Origin: Holophagae bacterium
Lineage (GTDB): Bacteria > Acidobacteriota > Holophagae > Acanthopleuribacterales > Acanthopleuribacteraceae
DNA: 64,000 nucleotides
Reading direction: 5' to 3'
NCBI GenBank assembly: GCA_030429565.1
Contig: JAUIFE010000001.1
Span: 620,001 to 684,000, forward strand
Part shown: in pieces, positions 53,373 to 63,042 of the stretch
Position numbering within the stretch: position 1 is the stretch's first letter
Layout: the number at the start of each line of letters is the position of its first letter
Made by a program: the position numbers and the translations under genes
The notes under the pieces: model-generated
The model's database searches: none
What the model was told of the DNA's origin: nothing
Seen by the model: only the letters and a program-made list of their open reading frames with translations

Positions 53373-54239
53373 CTAACCGAAGACGGCCATCTCAAACCGA
53401 CGTTGGTAAGCTTTGACGACGTCGTGATCGCGGCCCAGCCATTCGAAGATGCCGATAAAGGCGAGGCGGGCGCCGTCCTCGTCGTAAGCTTTGTCGCGAT
53501 AAAGAACTTCCAAGAACTGATCGAGCGCTTCTTCGAAAGCGCCGGCCCGAGTCTTTTCAATCGCGTCTTTATAGTAGCCGGCAAGATTGGGGTTGGCGTG
53601 GGCCGGTAACTTGGCCGTGTCATTCATGAGCACGCGCGCCAAGCCGGTAAACTTCTGAGCGCTATCGTAAAGCTCAGCGTCTTCGCTAATGCGGGCCAGG
53701 TAAGCCTTTACTTTTTCGGGATCGACAAACACCGCACAACGCGCGTAAAACAAACGGTTTTCATCACTGTCGTCATCAACGACAACCAGCTCGGCGGCAG
53801 CGGCGGCCTCGGCAAATTTACCTTGAACCAACGCGGTCGTGGCAACTTGACGCGGGTCGGCGGGATCGACCTGCGGCTCTTCCACCACGGCTTCTTCTTC
53901 GGTCGCGCCGCCCATACCGTCACCGAGACGCTCGGCGAACCAGGCACGCAGTTCATTTTCCGGCAATACACCTTGAAACGCATCCACCAATTGGCCTTGG
54001 AAAACGAGCATGCACACGGGCACACCTTGAACTTGAAAATGACCGGCAATTTGAGGATGCTCGTCGACATTAATCTTGACCAACCGCCAAGCACCGTTTG
54101 CCTCGCCGGCCAGCTTCTCCAGAACCGGTGAAAGTTGCGTACAGGGGGCACACCAAGGCGCCCAAAAATCAATCAAAACAGGGACTTGGAGACTTGCTTC
54201 CACGACATCTTTTTGGAAGTCTTGTAAATCGTAAGCCAT
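53373..54239 (-). CDS. Thioredoxin-TPR co-chaperone, CnoX/YbbN-like
   Basis: 288 residues: N-terminal thioredoxin domain (1-110) with WAPWCAPC, so both active-site cysteines are present, unlike E. coli CnoX which has only one; then an acidic linker and C-terminal TPR-like helices (about 130-285) including KTRAGAFEEALDQFLEVLYR. The ATG at 54239 has GGAG eight bases upstream; a GTG nine bases earlier touches the ribosome-binding site and is unlikely. Probable role: protecting proteins from oxidative aggregation and handing them to chaperones. Confidence 0.88.
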   Translation of the reverse strand: MAYDLQDFQKDVVEASLQVPVLIDFWAPWCAPCTQLSPVLEKLAGEANGAWRLVKINVDEHPQIAGHFQVQGVPVCMLVFQGQLVDAFQGVLPENELRAWFAERLGDGMGGATEEEAVVEEPQVDPADPRQVATTALVQGKFAEAAAAAELVVVDDDSDENRLFYARCAVFVDPEKVKAYLARISEDAELYDSAQKFTGLARVLMNDTAKLPAHANPNLAGYYKDAIEKTRAGAFEEALDQFLEVLYRDKAYDEDGARLAFIGIFEWLGRDHDVVKAYQRRFEMAVFG

Positions 54240-54469
54240 GTCGTTCACTCCGCAAGGCGAGCCGCCGGCAACCGGCCGGGGGTCTGTAGAATCAGCGGGC
54301 GGCTACGCGGCCCGGTCGACGACGTCACCAGTCGCCACCCACTGCCCTATCATCCCGGAGGCAAAGCGGGCCTGGCAAGTGAAAAACACGCCGACAGGTA
54401 CCGGATCGCAGGCACGGAACCGGAGTGAGTCGGACCTGATTTTTCAGGGATCGCCGTTGCGGCGGTGAA

Positions 54470-57400
54470 TCAGTCGTCTTGCGCTTCAAAAAGCATCGCG
54501 ATCATACGCGATAATTCGTCTTTTCCGAAGGGTTTTTGAATAAAACCGTCGGCCAATGAATTGTCTTCGTTTCCGGTTTGCTCCTCGACACTAAAACCCG
54601 ACGTCATCACAATCGGGATCTCGGCGTCCATGGCACGTAAGCGCGCCAGGGTTTGCGTGCCGTTGAGGCGTGGCATCACCATGTCGAGCAGTACCCAATC
54701 CAAGCGCGCCCGTTCCCGTTCAAACACGGACAGCGCTTCGAGACCATCGACAGCGGTCACAACTTGATAACCCAACCGAGTCAACAAATCCGCCGCCATT
54801 TCGCGCAGGAGTTCTTCGTCCTCGACTACCAGCACCCACCCGCTGTACTTTTTGGTTTCGGCCGGCTTGGCCTCGGTCGGCGCCACAGCGGCGTCGGGTT
54901 GCAGTGGTAGCCAAATGCGGAAAATGGTGCCCTGCCCCACGGCGGACGAAACACGGGTCATACCGTTGTGGGACTTTACGGTGCCAAACACGGCGGCTAA
55001 CCCCAGGCCGGTGCCACGGCCCGGTTCTTTGGTGGTGAAGAAGGGTTCGAAAATGTGCTCCAGCGTTTCTTTTTCCATGCCCGATCCGTTATCTGCGACC
55101 TCAATGCGCAGGTAAGGACCCTCGCGCAATTGGTGCAACGCACAAAAATCGCGATCAAGCGCCTGTTCGTAGGATGAAAACTGCAGCCGACCGCCCTCCG
55201 GCATGGCGTCGCGGGCGTTGACGCCAAGGTTGATTAAGGCACTTTCCAACTGACTGGGATCGCCGAGAATGGTAAAACGTTGGGCCGTTAGGGTCAAACC
55301 AATCTCAATGCGACGATCAATCGTCCGGCGCAGAATCGCCACGACTTCGCCCAGCAAAGCATGCATGTCGACCGCCACCGATTTGCGCTTGCCTTTGCGC
55401 GAAAACGACAGGAGCTGGTACACCAAATCGGCGGCGCGACGGCAGGTTTGCCCGATCACGCGCGAATAGTGCTGCAACTCGGGACGATCCCCGAGATCTT
55501 CTTCCAAAATTTCACTGTAGCCCAAAATCCCGTTGAGTAAATTGTTGAAATCGTGCGCGATCCCGCCGGCCAATAACCCAATCGACTCCAGTTTGCGCAC
55601 TTGATTGAGCTCCCCTTCCAACTCGCGTTCGGCGCTAATATCGCGAAATACAATCACGGTCCCCCACAAATTGCCGCGCTCACCCCGAATCAGGCTGCCG
55701 GTTTCTGAGACGAGATGATGGTTTCCTTCGCGATCGCACAAGACCGCCTCGCGGTGCGGCAAAACACCGTGATTGTCGCGTAGCAACAGACCCGCCGGAT
55801 CCGGCAAAGCGACACGCCCTTCCTGTTCGAAGGTCTGATAAACCACGCCGACCGGCTGGCCGACGGCATCGTCCACGGCCCAACCAGTCAATGCCGCGGC
55901 AACCGGGTTGATGCGCAAAATACGGCCGTGCGTATCGGAAGCAATAACCCCGTCACCAATCGACAACAAGGTTGACGACAAGCGCCTCTCGCTTTCTTCT
56001 AAAGCGGCGATACTGCGTTTCACCGTGTCGATATTGAGCGCAACCCCTTCGACAAAGCCTCCTTCGGGAAAGGACCGGGCCGAAACTTTGACCCAAAAAG
56101 GCGGGCCTTGATTGGGTTTCATGCGCAATTCTACGTCGGTGAAGGCGCCTTGCTCTTTGAGTAAACGCTTGAGTCGATTGCGATCCTGCTCGGAACAAAA
56201 GTGGTGCGCGAGGTGAATCGCCCCCTTAAATTCGGAATCGTAACCCAACATACGCCGGCAATAGGGATTGGCGAGGAGAATCGCTTCCTCGGAACTGCTT
56301 ATGCGAAACATGCCGACCATGGCCTGTTCGTAGAGGTTTTTGTACTTGCCGTGACTCTCACTCAAACCTTTGAACAACAACAAGTTGCCCAAGGCGTCAC
56401 CAATCCGCAGGCCGATATCGCGCAACAAGCGTTTCTCTTGTTCGGTCCAAACGCGTGGAAAACTACACTGATGTAAACCCAAAAGCCAGGGTTCCCCGAC
56501 AATCGGTCGCAACACGTAGGACAGCTCGGATTGAATTTGGAACCGCGCATAGGTTTCGGTGGGATAACCGGCGGTATTGACACGGGCAATCGGCCAATCT
56601 TGGGCCAACAAGGCCCGCAGCGTTTCTCGGGTTAACTCGGAAGCCTCCAACACAACGCCGCCGGCCATGGCGCCGGGAAAGCGGGGGCGCGTCTGTTCAG
56701 CGGGAATTTCGTACCGGTCACAGGTCAAGTTGCACGGGAACAGCAACCACACCCGATCACAATCAAAGAGGTCAAGCATGGCCACCTTGACCGCATCGAG
56801 CATTTCGGTCACGTCGTGTTTTCCGCGCAGAAGTTGGTTAATACGCTCCAAGTTCTCGAAGTAAGAGAGGTTTTCAATCATGACCGGATCGGCGGCAACC
56901 CCGCCGCTGCGCTCCTGAAAGCGGCCGTTCACGAGCACATAGGCGCCGCCGAAGGTTACATTCAGGCGCCGCACATTAAGGGCGGCGAGTCGCTTGGTCG
57001 GCAAGGTCTCAAGATCGACCACCCGGCCTTGACGGGCCTGGTCACAGGCTTGCCGCAACGATTGCTCGAGCGATTCAGCCCTTGTCCCCCAGATCTTGTG
57101 CCAAAGAGGCAGACCCAGGACGTTCTCCAGGGTGCCGTCCGCCAACTCGAGTGCGGTGTGATTGGCAAACACAACCTGTTCGCTTTCATCGAGCACCCAG
57201 GTCGGTATCGCATGGCGCAAACACAACTCGGTAATCAGGTTCTTTTCGCGCGCGACCACACTCATAAACCGTTCGAAACCGGCATGACGCGGATCTTTAC
57301 CGGCCCAATCGGCCATGGTCGTCAACAAGGGGGCCAATTTGTGAAGGCGTGTCGCATCCCAATCGGGATCTTCAGTGGGAAAAGCCCCATCGAAAAGCAC

Positions 57401-57817
57401 CAAACAAGCGCGGGTATGATCACGACACTGGGTCGCCAAGACGAGCAGGCCGCGCGAGGCGGGACGCACGCCCTCAAGAAAACCCGGCACCTGAGCAGGC
57501 GACGTTTCATCAACAACCAGGCACACTTCGCCGGGGGCAAGCTGCCGCTGCGACCACCAGGCTTCAATGCGCGCGGCGAGGTGGAAGGTTTGCCCGTGGG
57601 CGTGGCCGTCCTCAAGGCACCACCAACGCCAACCGCGCCGAATCCCGGAAAAGGCGGGCCCGTGGCAGGCCAGAAAATGCGCCGCCTCGGCACCAAAGGC
57701 ATCACAAAAAGCATGCAGCATGGTGGCCAAGGCATGTTCGTCATCGGTTTCATGGCGGTTGGCGGAAACAGCCGCCGCCCACTGCTCTAAAAGCCAGGTA
57801 TAACGCTGGTTTTGCAA
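54470..57817 (-). CDS. Hybrid histidine kinase: GAF/PAS repeats-HisKA-HATPase-REC
   Basis: 1115 residues, no membrane segments. TTG start at 57817 with GAGGG upstream. N-terminal GAF-like part (1-170), PAS-like (about 195-310), a second GAF-like part (about 325-480), two PAS domains (about 490-740), HisKA with GGIAHDFNNLLNGILGY (about 765), ATPase with NLGVNARDAM, DNGSGM and GRGTGLGL, and a C-terminal REC with LLDMVMPRLNG and QKPFG. This HDFNN-type kinase with a C-terminal receiver is common in delta-proteobacteria and Acidobacteriota. No cognate regulator is adjacent. Confidence 0.92.
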   Translation of the reverse strand: MQNQRYTWLLEQWAAAVSANRHETDDEHALATMLHAFCDAFGAEAAHFLACHGPAFSGIRRGWRWWCLEDGHAHGQTFHLAARIEAWWSQRQLAPGEVCLVVDETSPAQVPGFLEGVRPASRGLLVLATQCRDHTRACLVLFDGAFPTEDPDWDATRLHKLAPLLTTMADWAGKDPRHAGFERFMSVVAREKNLITELCLRHAIPTWVLDESEQVVFANHTALELADGTLENVLGLPLWHKIWGTRAESLEQSLRQACDQARQGRVVDLETLPTKRLAALNVRRLNVTFGGAYVLVNGRFQERSGGVAADPVMIENLSYFENLERINQLLRGKHDVTEMLDAVKVAMLDLFDCDRVWLLFPCNLTCDRYEIPAEQTRPRFPGAMAGGVVLEASELTRETLRALLAQDWPIARVNTAGYPTETYARFQIQSELSYVLRPIVGEPWLLGLHQCSFPRVWTEQEKRLLRDIGLRIGDALGNLLLFKGLSESHGKYKNLYEQAMVGMFRISSSEEAILLANPYCRRMLGYDSEFKGAIHLAHHFCSEQDRNRLKRLLKEQGAFTDVELRMKPNQGPPFWVKVSARSFPEGGFVEGVALNIDTVKRSIAALEESERRLSSTLLSIGDGVIASDTHGRILRINPVAAALTGWAVDDAVGQPVGVVYQTFEQEGRVALPDPAGLLLRDNHGVLPHREAVLCDREGNHHLVSETGSLIRGERGNLWGTVIVFRDISAERELEGELNQVRKLESIGLLAGGIAHDFNNLLNGILGYSEILEEDLGDRPELQHYSRVIGQTCRRAADLVYQLLSFSRKGKRKSVAVDMHALLGEVVAILRRTIDRRIEIGLTLTAQRFTILGDPSQLESALINLGVNARDAMPEGGRLQFSSYEQALDRDFCALHQLREGPYLRIEVADNGSGMEKETLEHIFEPFFTTKEPGRGTGLGLAAVFGTVKSHNGMTRVSSAVGQGTIFRIWLPLQPDAAVAPTEAKPAETKKYSGWVLVVEDEELLREMAADLLTRLGYQVVTAVDGLEALSVFERERARLDWVLLDMVMPRLNGTQTLARLRAMDAEIPIVMTSGFSVEEQTGNEDNSLADGFIQKPFGKDELSRMIAMLFEAQDD

Positions 57818-58276
57818 GAGAGGCCCTCATCATCGGGTAAGTTGCGACATCACCCTTTGGTTGCCGTCGGCGCCGACCGCTGCCGAGGGTGATGCGCTGA
57901 ACCCAAAAAGCGCGGAAAAACCATGATTTTGATGCAAAGATTTGGCGCAGAACGGCAGAATTCAAACACTGCCGCCTTCAACGAGGCAAGGCGTTCGCCG
58001 CAAGCCCCTGCAGCACAAAACTTTGGTCAAAATCGGCGCCAAGGATCGCGCCTTTTGGGTTGAATGGTTTTCTTATCGGTGACTTCGCCGAAAAACCTCA
58101 ACATTTGCGTCAATTGCCGGTATCGGGGTGGTTCTCGGGCGCAGCGGATTGATCAACCGTGGCTGAAGGCAACCGCCGCCGAGCTGGTTACCGCCGCCGA
58201 AGAAAATGGGGGCGACAGCGGTCGTTCTTGCTAGGATGACCAAACTCGCATCAACCCCAAATTGGAGGAAACGACT
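57818..58276. other. Divergent intergenic region, no gene seen
   Basis: 459 bases between the hybrid kinase and the LtrA-KirBac gene. No clear promoter pair or repeat. A minus-strand frame reaching in from 58708 is antisense to the channel gene and rejected. Confidence 0.5.
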
Positions 58277-60376
58277 ATGCGCAGCCGCTGGTTCCACCGG
58301 CCGAACATCCACACGGCCCATAGCACCCACGAAAAACGGGCCGGCTGGCTGGAACTCTTTTACGACCTTATTTTCGTTGCTTCCTTCATTCAATTGGGAA
58401 ACGCCCTCAGTGAGTATATTTCCATTGAGCGCTTTATCGGATTTGTTGCCTTGTTCACCCCTTTGTGGCTGGTCTGGACCGGCTTCACGCATTTTGCCAA
58501 CCGCTTTGATGTCGACGACTTTTTGCACCGACTGATGGTTTTCGTGCAAATGTTCAGCGTCGGCGCCATGGCGGTAACCGTCCCCGACGCCTTGGCGGGC
58601 GACCACCAACCGTTTGCTTTTGCCTACAGTGCCGCTCAATTCATGGTGCTGGCCATGTATTTTCGCACCCATCAACACCAGCCGGAAGGGCGCGACTCCA
58701 CCGGCCACTGGTCGCGTATCTGGGGCGCCGGCGCCGCGATTTGGTTCGCGTCGGGTTTTGTACCCAAGCCCTACGCTTATTTCTTCTGGATGGCGGGGAT
58801 TATCGCCGTCTTCGGTGCACCGCTGGGTCGTCGTGCGCGCGCGCTGGCCTCACGCTACCCACTGGATTTCGAACATTTATCCGAACGCTACGGCCTGCTG
58901 ACTTTAATCGTTTTGGGCGAATCTTTTGTGAAAGTATTGGCGGTTGTCAACGACCACGAAGGCTATTTATATGTAGTACCGGCCTGTTTCGGCTTGCTCA
59001 TCATCTGTTCCACTTGGTGGATTTACTTCGACGACGTGGCCGGCAGCCATTTACGCAAAACGCCGATGGCCCATCCGCTTTGGCTTTACGGCCACCTGCC
59101 GTTGCAATTCGGCATGATTGCCGTCGGCGTCGCTATCAAGAAAACGACCTACTTCGATTTGTCGGCGGTCGCCGACCCCAAATACCGCTGGCTGTTGTGC
59201 GGCGCCTTGGCGACGACTTTTTTCGCCACCGCCTTAATTGATTCGGTTACCGAACGCAAACACGCCGAACTGAGCGATCGCCTGCGCGTCAACGTGCGCT
59301 TGTTCTCGGGTTCGCTGATCTTACTGCTGGCGGCGGCGGGCGGCAGCATGCCCTCTCTGTGGTTTCTGGCGGCGGTGGCGGCGGTCGGCATACTCCAGGT
59401 GGTCTTTGACATGATGATGGCACCCATGGAAGAGAGCAAGCTCGCGGATGCTGCGCCAACATTGGCGGAATTAGCCAGAGAACCCCACAAAAAACCGCCG
59501 CACTCGCGCTTGCCGGACGTGGGCACCGCCATTCGACGCGGCACGCCCACCGATTTTCGCTCCGATCTTTACGTCTACTTTATGCAGGGCGGTTGGACGC
59601 GGTTGCTGATCACCGTCGTGGTTGCCTTTTTGGTACTCAACGTGGTCTTCGCTTCGCTGTATTTACTGGTCCCCGGCTCAATTAACAACGCCGCGCCCAA
59701 CAGTTTCGCCGACGCCTTTTTCTTTAGCGTCCAAACGATGTCGACGATTGGCTACGGCGCCCTGCACCCGGAAACACTTTACGGCAATGTGATCGCCACG
59801 ATTGAAGCAGGCGTCAGCTTACTGTGCGTGGCGTTGGTAACGGGCCTGATGTTCGCCAAAGCGTCGCGGCCACGTGCATCGGTTATTTACAGTAAACCGA
59901 TTTTAATGACCCAATACGACGGCAAGCCCACCCTTATGTTCCGCGTCGGCAATGCACGCGGCAATGAACTCATGGACGCGAGCATCACGCTCACCATGCT
60001 GCGCGATGAGTTTACCGAAGAAGACATCCATATTCGTCGCGTCCACGACCTCAGCCTGCTGCGCAAACACACACCCTTCTTCGCCTTGACCTGGCTGGTC
60101 ATTCACGTCATCGACGAGGATAGTCCGCTCTACGGCAAAACCATCGACGAAATCCGCAACGACGTCGTGGCGTTTATGTCGACCATCATCGGCCACGACG
60201 GCACCTACGGCCAAACGATTTACGCGCGCCACACCTACCAACCGGAGGACCTGCACTGCAATCAACGCTTCGTCGACATTCTCTCGAATCTGGAGGACGG
60301 CCGGATCATGGTGGACTACGAAAAGTTCCACCAAACCACCGCGCTACCGGAAGACAGGCACCAGCCATGCGGTTGA
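58277..60376 (+). CDS. LtrA-KirBac fusion: low-temperature-requirement A domain fused to an inward-rectifier K+ channel
   Basis: 699 residues. ATG at 58277 with GGAGGAA six bases upstream. Residues about 15-390 form the LtrA family (PF06772): LELFYDLIFVASFIQLGNAL, then many membrane segments, FEHLSERYGLLTLIVLGESF and WWIYFDD. After a basic linker, residues about 425-695 are a bacterial Kir channel: slide helix (DLYVYFMQGGWTRLL), outer helix, pore helix and selectivity filter TMSTIGYGAL, inner helix (AGVSLLCVALVTGLMFAKAS), and the cytoplasmic Kir domain (PTLMFRVGNARGNELM, HDLSLLRKHTPFFALTWLVIHVIDE, GQTIYARHTY, RFVDIL, MVDYEKFH). The filter reads GYGA where KirBac usually has GYGD. LtrA has no settled function. 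Confidence 0.93.
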   Translation: MRSRWFHRPNIHTAHSTHEKRAGWLELFYDLIFVASFIQLGNALSEYISIERFIGFVALFTPLWLVWTGFTHFANRFDVDDFLHRLMVFVQMFSVGAMAVTVPDALAGDHQPFAFAYSAAQFMVLAMYFRTHQHQPEGRDSTGHWSRIWGAGAAIWFASGFVPKPYAYFFWMAGIIAVFGAPLGRRARALASRYPLDFEHLSERYGLLTLIVLGESFVKVLAVVNDHEGYLYVVPACFGLLIICSTWWIYFDDVAGSHLRKTPMAHPLWLYGHLPLQFGMIAVGVAIKKTTYFDLSAVADPKYRWLLCGALATTFFATALIDSVTERKHAELSDRLRVNVRLFSGSLILLLAAAGGSMPSLWFLAAVAAVGILQVVFDMMMAPMEESKLADAAPTLAELAREPHKKPPHSRLPDVGTAIRRGTPTDFRSDLYVYFMQGGWTRLLITVVVAFLVLNVVFASLYLLVPGSINNAAPNSFADAFFFSVQTMSTIGYGALHPETLYGNVIATIEAGVSLLCVALVTGLMFAKASRPRASVIYSKPILMTQYDGKPTLMFRVGNARGNELMDASITLTMLRDEFTEEDIHIRRVHDLSLLRKHTPFFALTWLVIHVIDEDSPLYGKTIDEIRNDVVAFMSTIIGHDGTYGQTIYARHTYQPEDLHCNQRFVDILSNLEDGRIMVDYEKFHQTTALPEDRHQPCG

Positions 60377-60637
60377 GCTGCATTTTTTTGGCATGATTTA
60401 AGCATAAAAGAAGCGTGAAATCATTCCGTACGTCCAACATCGTGACGTCGCTTTTTTTGAACACAAGGCCCAGGGGCGGGCATCCCGTCCAGTTTTATTG
60501 ACATAATCGCCGATTATTTAGGCAGAAATAAAAAAAACCCCGGGCGTTTTGCCCGGGGTATCCCCCTGATAAACAAAGAGATGAACACAAGGAACTGTTT
60601 TAAACGAATTAACCGGTCCGAATCTGCCGGTTTTCAC

Positions 60638-60679
60638 TCCCCATCACTCACCCGAATTTAAGTGGTGGGGATTTTTTTA
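60638..60679 (+). terminator. Intrinsic terminator downstream of the LtrA-KirBac gene
   Basis: TCCCCATCAC (60638-60647) pairs with GTGGTGGGGA (60662-60671), with one G-T pair and a 14-base loop, followed by seven T. It lies about 260 bases after the stop codon. Confidence 0.75.
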
Positions 60680-60756
60680 TTCTGTCCAGCAGTGATTTAT
60701 AGTATCGACGATTTCCTGGGAAAACTGAACAAAAAAATTCATTTTTTTGGGTCGCC

Positions 60757-60774
60757 GATTCAAAATTTTGAATC
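60757..60774. repeat. Perfect 18-bp palindrome
   Basis: GATTCAAAATTTTGAATC is identical on both strands. It lies about 230 bases before the GGDEF-EAL gene and could be an operator for a dimeric regulator or a short hairpin. Confidence 0.5.
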
Positions 60775-61003
60775 CAGCTCACAAAAAGGCTGGTTTTCTT
60801 GGCTTTGGGCCAAGCTTGGCGCCTTTTTTTTCCGGCGCCTTCCCTTCATTTTCCCTCGACAAAATAGCCGCGCCCACAACAAGACCTGATAGAATCGGCA
60901 CACTCCCTTTGATCCGTTTTAATTTAGCCACGGTCTGCCGCCGCGTGAGATGCACCGAGTCGTGTTTGTCCACGCGAGCTCTCTCCCCCAAGGACGCGTT
61001 GAT

Positions 61004-62641
61004 ATGGCCCGTGATTCGTTGTTCGATATGGTGCAGCAGCACCAACAAGACTGGCAACAATTCCTCCACAGCCGGCCCGGAATGCTCATTATCGGCAGCG
61101 ACCTATTGGTGCGTTCGCTGGAACGGCTCACCAGTTTGGTGCGCACGGTTTCACAGGCCGAGGTCGCCGAAGCGGTAAAGGACGCGGAGGAAATGACGGA
61201 AATGGTGCGCCAGCTAAAAGGCGCGCTGGTGCTGGTCAAGAAATCCGCGTTTCGCCCCGGTGAACATGCCGTCGCGCATCTCAACCAAGAACGGATCATG
61301 ATCCTTTTAAACGGCTTAGGCAACCTTCTCAACGAAATCGAAAAACATTTGAGTGGCGCCGGCCCGGCGATCGGCGAAAGCGGCGTCAGCCTCGGTGACC
61401 ACGTGGCGACACGCCAACAGTTGGAGCGCGACCTGGCCGCACGCGGCGGTCAAGAAACCTCCATGGTGCGTTTCGAATTCGACGGCTTGGAAAAAATTAA
61501 CCGTCGTGACGGCCAGGAAAAGGGTGATGAAGTCCTCAAGCAAATCGCCGAGGTCATCCACAACATTACTCAAGGCCAAGCCCAGATTTACAAGGACGGT
61601 CCCGGCTTTGCCGTAGTCGGCGATTGGCAGCGCGAGAACCAGGTGCGCGACTTCAGTTCACGCGTTAAAACCAACATTGAAAAAACCCCCAAAGGCAACA
61701 TGCTGCACGTGGTCATCGGCGTCGTCCTCAACGAAACCGAGGACGTGTTGGGCCGCGCCCAAATCGCCACGGCTGAAAGTGAAAAGGGCGAAACCGTCAT
61801 TTATAGCCAGGACCTCGAGCAACAACATGCCTTGGCCAACAGCGAACACCAACTGGCGATTCAAATTCTTGAACAGGGCACCTTCTATCCCGAATACCAA
61901 GAGATTTTTTCCAAAGCCAAGAAGGGATTGTTTAGCAAACCCAAACGCAAATTCGAAGCGCTGTGGCGCTCCCAGCAACTCAGCCCGTTTAAGTTTTTCA
62001 AGGCCATTAAAGAAGAAGGCCGACTACGAGAAGTCACCGCCCAACTGGTGCCCAAAATCTTCAAGGACCTGGCACCCACGAACCACGAATTGGCGCTAAA
62101 CCTCACCGCCGAGGAGCTGGCACAAACCATCGACGGCATGTCTTTCCTCGAATGGTTTGAGAAAACGGTTAAAGCCCACAAGGTGCGCTGTTCCAACCTT
62201 ATTATTGAACTGGTTGAGTGGAGCGACGAGGATGAGCTGTCGGAAGCCGGGATCGACACGCTGCAAGGCTTGGTCAGCCTGGGTTGTTGTTTGGCGCTCG
62301 ACGACTACGGCGTGCGCAGCTCCAACTTGGTGCGCTTAATGCAACTGTGCGAGTACGGCATTGTGCCCGATTTCTTTAAGGTGGACGCAGCTTTGGTTAA
62401 GGGTTTAAACCGCTACCTTCAGAACAAAGAAGACGGCGAACGCTTTCGCCACAGCGTCATCGGGATTCGCTCGATTGTGGATTTGGTACGTGAACTGCGC
62501 AAAGAAACCAAAAAAGAGATCGGCATTGTCGCGGAATTTGTCGACAACCAACTCTTGCAACGCTCGCTGGAAAACCTGGGCGTCACCCACTTTCAGGGCT
62601 TCTTCTTAGCCAAACCCAAACCGGCGGCGGAAGTCTTCTGA
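61004..62641 (+). CDS. Degenerate GGDEF plus EAL protein, likely c-di-GMP phosphodiesterase or sensor
   Basis: The ATG at 61004 with AAGGA nine bases upstream is preferred over one at 60950 that has no ribosome-binding site. 545 residues: an N-terminal helical part (1-125); a GGDEF-like domain (about 130-285) whose signature reads DGPGF, so no cyclase activity is expected; and an EAL domain (about 310-545) with FEALWR, NLTAEEL, IELVEW, LALDDYG, FFKVDAALV, IVAEFVDN and HFQGFFLAKP, so most catalytic residues are kept. No membrane segment. GTP binding by the dead GGDEF domain may control the EAL domain, as known for some family members. Confidence 0.85.
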   Translation: MARDSLFDMVQQHQQDWQQFLHSRPGMLIIGSDLLVRSLERLTSLVRTVSQAEVAEAVKDAEEMTEMVRQLKGALVLVKKSAFRPGEHAVAHLNQERIMILLNGLGNLLNEIEKHLSGAGPAIGESGVSLGDHVATRQQLERDLAARGGQETSMVRFEFDGLEKINRRDGQEKGDEVLKQIAEVIHNITQGQAQIYKDGPGFAVVGDWQRENQVRDFSSRVKTNIEKTPKGNMLHVVIGVVLNETEDVLGRAQIATAESEKGETVIYSQDLEQQHALANSEHQLAIQILEQGTFYPEYQEIFSKAKKGLFSKPKRKFEALWRSQQLSPFKFFKAIKEEGRLREVTAQLVPKIFKDLAPTNHELALNLTAEELAQTIDGMSFLEWFEKTVKAHKVRCSNLIIELVEWSDEDELSEAGIDTLQGLVSLGCCLALDDYGVRSSNLVRLMQLCEYGIVPDFFKVDAALVKGLNRYLQNKEDGERFRHSVIGIRSIVDLVRELRKETKKEIGIVAEFVDNQLLQRSLENLGVTHFQGFFLAKPKPAAEVF

Positions 62642-63042
62642 CAAGGGCGCAACCTAACCCAAGGTAAAAGATGCGAGATAATTCTGTGAGTATCTTCATC
62701 AATGCCGTATCGCGCGGGCAAAAGCCGCCCCAACGTGGTTTTCACCGCATAAGGCCGCATTTTTTTTGTAATAGCCGCCATATCCGCCTATAAAAAGATG
62801 GGAAACGCGTTTTTTTGCCCCGACCCGATGGCGGGGCTCCCATGACCCCGCCCTTATTCGATTTCTACCTGTTTTGCACAATCCCAAGCCAACGCCGTGT
62901 TTGTTCTGGGGCGATTTCGGCCACGCGTCCTTTTTGATTGCCGTCGCCACCAACACCACGACGCACCGGCACGTCATGCGCTTTTCATCGGCTGCGATGC
63001 GTGTTCCACCAAGCCGGCGCATGGGTTTCAGAGGAGCGAAGT
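62642..63042. other. Intergenic, no gene seen
   Basis: Holds a stem GCCCCG/CGGGGC near 62818-62838 with T upstream and no T downstream on the plus strand, so it is not a clear terminator. No promoter was identified. Confidence 0.45.

Larger units (their letters stand above)
60377..61003. other. Intergenic region with several hairpins and palindromes
   Basis: Contains in order CCCCGGGC/GCCCGGGG (60538-60555, followed by T only on the minus strand), a plus-strand terminator (60638-60679), an 18-bp palindrome (60757-60774), a CTTGGC/GCCAAG stem (60798-60814) before a run of T, and GGCGCC repeats near 60818-60839. No coding frame is convincing. Confidence 0.55.

Noticed and set aside
56816..57790. 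A 324-codon plus-strand frame opposite the PAS/GAF hybrid kinase
   Set aside because: Antisense shadow; rich in Gly, Arg and His, no motif.
60498..60503. TTGACA box that could be a -35 element of a small RNA
   Set aside because: No acceptable -10 box occurs 15-19 bases downstream.
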